From: Cadophora sp. MPI-SDFR-AT-0126
Lineage: Eukaryota > Ascomycota > Leotiomycetes > Helotiales > Ploettnerulaceae
DNA: 64,000 bases
Reading direction: 5' to 3'
Assembly: GCA_020747065.1 (NCBI GenBank)
Contig: JAGMVK010000009.1
Coordinates: 62,001 to 126,000 of the forward strand
Part shown: positions 58,462-64,000 of the stretch, piece by piece
How the letters are laid out: each line of letters opens with the position of its first letter
How positions within the stretch are numbered: position 1 is the stretch's first letter
The notes under the pieces: model-generated
Database searches by the model: none
The model's input: only the letters and a program-made list of their open reading frames with translations
What the model was told of the DNA's origin: nothing
Position numbers and translations under genes: made by a program

Positions 58462-61400
58462 ACTACTATACTAATAAAGTAAAGTAAAACTTTAGATAAT
58501 AAAGAAATACCTTGAGGAAAATCTTAATAAGAGTTTTATTATCCTTAGCTACGCTCTTTTTATTTATTCTATCTTATTTATTAAGAAACTAAATAATAGC
58601 TTACGCTTTTATATTAATTACTAAAGACTAAATAAAATTATATAAAAAGATTAGTATCTACTACCCTGAATTAATAAAGTCTTTATATATCTTAAATAAA
58701 CTAAAGTCTTTACTAAGATTAATATCTAAAGCACTTTCTACTATATATAAATAGATCTAGTTTTTAAAGAGTATACTATATTTTAAACTTATTATAAAAA
58801 TTATAAGAATAAAGTTATACTCTTTAGATTTACTAATAGTCCTATAACATTCTAATAGTATATAAATAATATCCTCTTTAATTACCTTAATATATTTTAT
58901 ACTATATACTTAAATAATATTATTATATACTCTAATAATCCCTTATAATATAAGAAATATATTAAGAAAGTCTTATACTACTTATAGTAATACTATCTTC
59001 TAATAGATATCTAAAAAAGTAAGTTATATATTAAGAAAATTAAATTCCTTAGGTTTTTTATTATTACTAAAAGGATTAAGATTAATTCAGTAGCTATAAA
59101 ATATATATAAAATTAGACTCCCTTTATTATAATTTAAGAGATCTAGTTTTTCCTTAGTTTTTATAACTTTTACTATTAGTTTATCTTAAACTATAATAAG
59201 ATAATTAAACCCTTAGTGAAGCTAATTAAAATATTAATTTTCTTTAATATAATCCTTATTTAATTTATAACTTTCTAGAACTTAAAGAAAGCTATACTAA
59301 TCTTAGAATATCTGAAATACTATAATATATTATTAAAAACTTAAATTAAGACTAATACTTTAAATAAAGTAATTATAAGTATATTTTTATAGAAGTATAG
59401 AAATAACTAGTACTTAATCTTATTCCTATCTAAAATAATAAGTCCTACTAAGTTGAACTATAATATTTATAATAAGGAAATACTAGTAATTATATAGTTA
59501 CTAATCTATTAGTATATAGAACTAGTATCTTAATTAAATTATTAGCGCTTTCAGGTCTTCTCTAATTATAAGGTCTTAAAATACTTTATAACTATTAAGA
59601 AGCTTATAGAAAGATAAGTGAAGTAGTCTAAAATTCTAGTAGACTTCTACTTTATAATAATATACTACTTAAGTAATTAAAATACTACTACTAATATACT
59701 ATTATACTACAAATAAGATATTAAAAGTTAGATTAAGATAAAAAATAAACTTTATACTTATATAATAATTTACTTAAACTAAATTAATTCTTGTATCCTC
59801 TATAAATTAGATTAATTACTTAATATTTATACCCTAGCCCTTATAAAGTTTAATATAGATAAGAAGATAAACCTTATTATAAAGCTAATTTATATTAATT
59901 AAACTTATAAAACTCTAATAGTTTAGCGCTAAGAATTATAAGAACCTAACTCCTAATATATACTTCGAAATAATAGACTACTTTTATATAAGAGCTATTT
60001 CTAAGTACCTAATATTAACTATCTTTATATATAATTAATCTAATATATATATAATTAGCTCTCTATTACTTACTCTAAGAAATCAAAGACTTTTAGACTT
60101 CTTAAAACTAAGTACTATTAGCCCGGGATATTTAAAGATATTACTAGATTTATCTCTAATTACTTAGCTTATAATTACGCTAATTATTAATAAGATAAAA
60201 TACTTAATTATTTATATCCTTTACTAATCTTAAATTAACTTTAGTAATACTTAATAATAGATTTTAAGAATATACTAAAAGATAAATTTAGATATAACTT
60301 AATATTAATTATAATAAATTAATTCTCTAAGAAAGCTATATTAATCTTATATTACTTTATATATACTTCCTATAATTTAGCTTAACTATTTATTATAAAT
60401 TACTAGAGATTTAATAATTTACTTAAAATAATTATATTGAATAAGGATTCTAGTTTATCTCTTTTTTCTAGTATAAGTTCTATTAGATTCTTAGTATTAA
60501 GATTAAACTCTTTATAGCTTACTATACTTAGACTAATAGCTAAACTAAAATTATAAATTAGTACTTAGATTAGAGACTTTACTTCTTTATAAACTACTAC
60601 TAAAATAACTAGTCCGAGCTTCTACTAATAATAGACTATACTTAGTTAATATTATCTTATAAGTCCTTAGGTATATCTTCTTACTAGCTTAAGTATAGAT
60701 ATAAGCTATATATAAGCTAGAACTAGAATAAGCTATAACTTAAATTGAAACTTATAATTATAAAAAAGCTAAATATTACTAAAGCTTAGGCTTTTATAAA
60801 GTAATATAAGATAGTATAAAAGAAAGCTAAATAGGTCTTAAAAGAGTAATAGAAAAAGAAATAGTAAGATATAAATAAGTCTTATTAAGAAATTAATTAG
60901 GAAGTAGAAGACTAGGTTTAGATAATTACTAAGAACTAAAAAACCTACTAGCTAAAAAAGAAGCTAAATAACTAATAAACTAGCTTATATTAAGTCTTAT
61001 AGAAAGAAGATTACTTCTACTAATTAAACTTACCTAAATCTATTAAAGTTTATTTAGAATTTTCTATAGATAAATTATAGTACTATAATAATAATCTCTT
61101 ATTAGACTAAATCTAAGTAAACTAAGAAGAGATAATCGCTATTAATATAAAATAAGAATAAGAGGTTTAGAATATCTTAAATATCTATCTTAAGTAGAAT
61201 AATATATTATACTACTAAGTATATTAAAAAGAACTTAACTTAAACTCTAAGTTCTATTTTACTATAAACTTTTATACTTACTTATATAAGCTTAGAGATT
61301 TCTATTAAAAAAATCCTATACTTTTAGATTTACTAAAGCTCTTAGAATACTAGATTATAATATAAAAATTAGAAGATAATAATACTTATAAGAAACTAAA

Positions 61401-61494
61401 AGATAATATAATAATATTACTAAAGACTTAGAAGTAATTCTTTTATAACTTAGGAATAAGCTTTTCTTAAGAAGAGAAGTAGTATAATAAATAA

Positions 61495-61686
61495 TTTACG
61501 TAATTATATATATATTATAGATTATAGGACTTAAAAGTTATAAGAGGTAACTAGATATAATATTATAATAGGACTAGCGACTACGCCTTTTATACTTAAG
61601 CCTAAGGCTCCTTTTAAAACCTCTTTTTTCCTTATTTTTTCTACTTTATTATATAGCTATTAATGAACTTCCGTTAAGCTATTACA
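61495..61686 (+). repeat. 3' LTR of Gypsy B
   Basis: 192 bp, ends GTTAAGCTATTACA. Its first 70 bp have lost most C and G relative to the 5' LTR. The left boundary is set by alignment only. Confidence 0.6.
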
Positions 61687-62416
61687 TTTGCCTTAGTTAT
61701 ATCGATATTTTAGAATAGCAAAAGCAAGGTTTTACGAGTGCGAAAACGACTAAAAGAAATAGTCGATAATATAAAAGTCTCTCGTTTACTATTCGAAGAC
61801 TAACTTACGAAGAAATTACTTATCTTAGAGCTTTATAACGCTTATAATCACTATATAAGAGCTGTTAATTTAGAAGACTAACTCCAGGGGCATAATAAAG
61901 GCCTTCGACCTTTAAGAAGAGGCGCTATTCAAGCTCTTTATTAATATATACTCTTAGTAGTACTCTCTAATTGCTACTTAATCTGTCGATACTCTGAATA
62001 CAGCACAGAAGTCAATTTGAAGTCGTAAGACGATTTTCGACTACAAGTAGCGAATACATTGATTGCCTTAAGAAGTAATACTTCTAGATCACGAAAACAA
62101 CGAGTTTCACATCTATCTAAGAGTGCTTTTCAGGTCTTTATTCACTACCATAAGTTAGTTAAAATACCGACGAAATCAGACGGTAAAGCGTGTAAAGAAG
62201 GAAGGTTTTGGAACCGCCTTAGAAAAAGAGTAGCTTTAGCGGAAATCGCAATTAATTCTGGCCGACCGAGTAAGAGATTATACTCTACATTTGAGTGTAA
62301 GAGTACTAGATCCACTTTTATAAAGATCATAATTGCTTTGCGTTATATTATCAAAAGTAGTCATTATATACACTGAAATTTAATAACTCCTTGAAATTTT
62401 GGTATTCCTCGCTTAA
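61687..62416 (+). pseudogene. C-terminal part of a PiggyBac-like transposase with the element's 3' end and TTAA
   Basis: The plus strand reads 'VLRVRKRLKEIVDNIKVSRL', 'LELYNAYNHYIRAVNLED*L', 'RPLRRGAIQALY*YILLVVL' and 'SNCYLI', the pattern of the late DDE domain of PiggyBac transposases (a tryptophan/aromatic-rich 'YN.YM..VD..DQL' segment). About 62,180-62,290 gives 'SDGKACKEGRFWNRLRKRVA' and 'NSGRPSKRLYSTFECK', the cysteine-rich tail. The element end GGTATTCCTCGC (62,401-62,412) is followed exactly by TTAA (62,413-62,416), the PiggyBac target. The N-terminal part is not found; Gypsy B ends immediately before. Some stops fit RIP. Confidence 0.65.
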
Positions 62417-63248
62417 TTTAGGGTTATGTTACAAGGGCTTCAGAAGGGCGCTACTGGTGGCAGTTGAGGGGATACCGATAATACATGCTCCCGAGGTAAG
62501 TCATTCTATTTGTCAGTGTTTTTTATCTTAATAGTACTGTATAGCTGCTGACTGTGTTTCTTATAGCAAATCTGGGACCATGCCCCTGGAATGACTACTA
62601 GATGAGTAAGGTACATGTCACGATCTGAAGGATTACGAGTGTCTTGGCCCTAAGGCTCGCCAGCCTCGCTGTACAGAGAAGCTAAGACTAAGGATGAACT
62701 AGTAGGGCTAGTGGTTACATGATATGCTAAACAACTAAACGGGCTTATAAGCTTACATTAGAAATTAAAGTTCTATATAAACAAAGTAGTTTCCTAAGTA
62801 GTAGGGCTTCGTGCTTAAATTCATATAATATAACGTTTCGTACAATAATTTAGTTGTTTACTTGTTTATTACTTTTTCTTATCTTATCTAAAGTAAATAT
62901 AGTTAATTTCTGGCTATTTAAGTTTTTCTCGTGCTCTCTTATATAGCCTTCCACCTCTCTAATCCTTCTTTTCTTTATAGCTTTAGATTCTAAGTGAATA
63001 CTTCTTATTCATATTATATCTTTTAAATATATAAGATAAGAATCCTCGCGAGTCTTTGTCTTACTAAAGCTAAGCGTTATATTATTTAAAGCTCTCTTTA
63101 TAACGTTTAAAAGGATAGTAAATATCCTCCTCTTAAATTATATTATAAGAGGTTACTACGGGACTTAATCTTATATAAAGAAAGCTTATATTAAGTATAA
63201 CTTAAAGAATATATCTAATAACTACTTAAATAACCCTTTTTTCTCTTC
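62417..63248. other. Small normal-composition patch, then AT-rich sequence
   Basis: From 62,420 to 62,720 composition is normal. A GTAAGT at about 62,494 and a TTATAG at about 62,560 could mark an intron of a decayed gene, but the flanking translations match nothing I know. From 62,800 the sequence is AT-rich and unreadable. Confidence 0.35.
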
Positions 63249-63695
63249 TGTAACGATCCGGTATTTACTTATTATAAATACAGAGGCTAGGTTTAATCTC
63301 TAATAATTAAGAAGTAAGTGTATTACATAAATAGTTAAAATAATAACTAGTATAATTAGAAATACTATTTAAGTTAAGTATAAAGCTCTTATCTAATAAT
63401 AGATATACTAGTCTTTTATAGAACTTTTATTCTCCTTAAATTATTCGGAATCTTTAGATCCTAAGGATCTAGTAAAATCCCTAGATCTATTATATAACTT
63501 ATCCTAAGAAACTTATAACTAATTTACTATATTATATAATACTATTATAATAAAATACTATATACTATATATTTCCTAAATTATTATTAGCTCTTATAAG
63601 CTCTACTCCTAGGAGCTACTAAGCTCCCAGGTATACACTTACTCTAAGGATATCTCCTCCTAGGACCCTAGGGTCGCCCAGAAGTGTCTGTAACA
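63249..63695. mobile_element. Family A LTR without target duplication
   Basis: 447 bp, TGTAACGATCCGGTATTTAC to GTCTGTAACA; clearly the same family as 37,226-37,673 and 58,010-58,461. The flanks TCTTC and GATTA do not match, unlike the other two copies. Confidence 0.8.
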
Positions 63696-64000
63696 GATTA
63701 CTACTAATTGTTTTAGAATTAATACGAAGGGCTAGTAAAAGCGCAAATCAGCTACAATTTCTTTAATTGAAGATAATATAAAGTTAAAGCATTCTTTAGT
63801 TCGTATAAAGACAAGAAAGAGGTATATAATATGCAAAGAAGAGAGTGTTTCTCGAGTAGTCCGGAGAAAGGTTTTAGGAGAGCTTTCAACGAATATCCCA
63901 CTAAATATCAAGAGATCCGAGTATAGGAAAAGGTCTTTTTTTAGCTATAAAGTCTGTATAATCTTCTTATGTAAAGATAGCAGTTACTTTGCCCGGTATC
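63696..64000. other. Window end, no gene seen
   Basis: Moderately AT-rich. I see no open frame, repeat or domain. Confidence 0.4.

Larger units (their letters stand above)
54928..61686 (+). mobile_element. RIP-damaged Ty3/Gypsy retrotransposon B with a nested solo LTR
   Basis: Bounded by direct repeats of equal length, 54,928-55,119 and 61,495-61,686 (192 bp), whose inner part (AATAGGACTAGCG...TTTTAAAACCTCTTTTTT) aligns clearly. Reverse transcriptase can be read from about 58,610 ('YFRLNKII', 'SLDLLIVL') to the active site 'YLNNIIIYSNNP' (about 58,905-58,945), both Asp of Y-x-D-D appearing as Asn. RNase H follows near 59,400-59,600 and an integrase-like region at about 60,060-60,640 ('YSISYSKKSKTFRLLKTKYY'). 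The gag/protease part lies left of the 452-bp solo LTR at 58,010-58,461, which interrupts the pol region. No matching target duplication is visible (ACGGG against TTTGC). Confidence 0.75.

Noticed and set aside
58010..63695. A full-length element bounded by the two family A LTRs
   Set aside because: The left LTR has its own perfect duplication, and between them lie Gypsy B's pol region and 3' LTR plus the PiggyBac remnant, not an interior of family A.
1..64000. tRNA, rRNA or CRISPR-like arrays
   Set aside because: I saw no cloverleaf, rRNA segment or regularly spaced short direct repeats. A covariance-model search was not possible, so a tRNA could be missed.

Overview
The window is nuclear DNA of a filamentous ascomycete (Pezizomycotina; a Eurotiomycete such as Aspergillus or Penicillium would fit, but I cannot name the species). 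The reasons are short spliceosomal introns of 50-156 nt, a C2H2 plus Zn2Cys6 transcription factor, DHA1-type MFS and FAD monooxygenase genes with fungal architecture, and long AT-rich, TpA-rich, stop-dense blocks of transposons that look like repeat-induced point mutation (RIP). The layout is bipartite: islands of normal composition (about 1-21.8 kb, 32.6-36.9 kb, 49.9-54.4 kb, 62.4-62.7 kb) separated by RIP-like blocks (about 21.8-32.5, 36.9-49.9, 54.4-62.4 and 62.8-64 kb).

Island 1 (1-14.3 kb) resembles the accessory half of a secondary-metabolite cluster: a C2H2/Zn2Cys6 regulator (-), an MFS transporter (-), a metallo-beta-lactamase-fold hydrolase (+), an FAD-dependent monooxygenase (-), an N-terminal remnant of a Baeyer-Villiger-type monooxygenase (+), and a coiled-coil protein with 42-bp repeats. 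I see no PKS, NRPS or terpene cyclase here. Three of these genes are damaged: a frameshift at a 14-G run in the regulator, a one-base frameshift in the FAD monooxygenase, and loss of most of the Baeyer-Villiger gene. An alpha/beta hydrolase sits in island 2 (33.0-34.0 kb). A cytochrome P450, recognisable only through RIP-type changes, lies inside the second AT-rich block (about 38.2-39.0 kb). The region may be a cluster being broken up by transposons.

The mobile content is rich: a full-length Tad-like LINE (14,766-20,810) with a 13-bp target duplication and a 5'-truncated sister copy beside it; a RIP-damaged Helitron with Helitron-type N-terminal and PIF1 helicase regions; a 1.8-kb gag-only LTR element whose 5-bp target duplication itself carries a C-to-T change; two Ty3/Gypsy elements; three copies of a roughly 450-bp LTR, two of them solo LTRs with perfect 5-bp duplications; PiggyBac-like and Fot/Pogo-like transposase remnants; and small non-autonomous inverted-repeat elements.

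The most striking gene is the intronless secreted protein at 51,426-52,490: an Amidase_2/PGRP-type N-acetylmuramoyl-L-alanine amidase, a LysM domain, and a C-terminal domain of the kind I know from actinobacterial (Streptomyces) and actinophage cell-wall hydrolases. It sits on a small non-RIP island between transposons and is a strong candidate for a bacterium-to-fungus transfer that yielded a secreted bacteriolytic enzyme.
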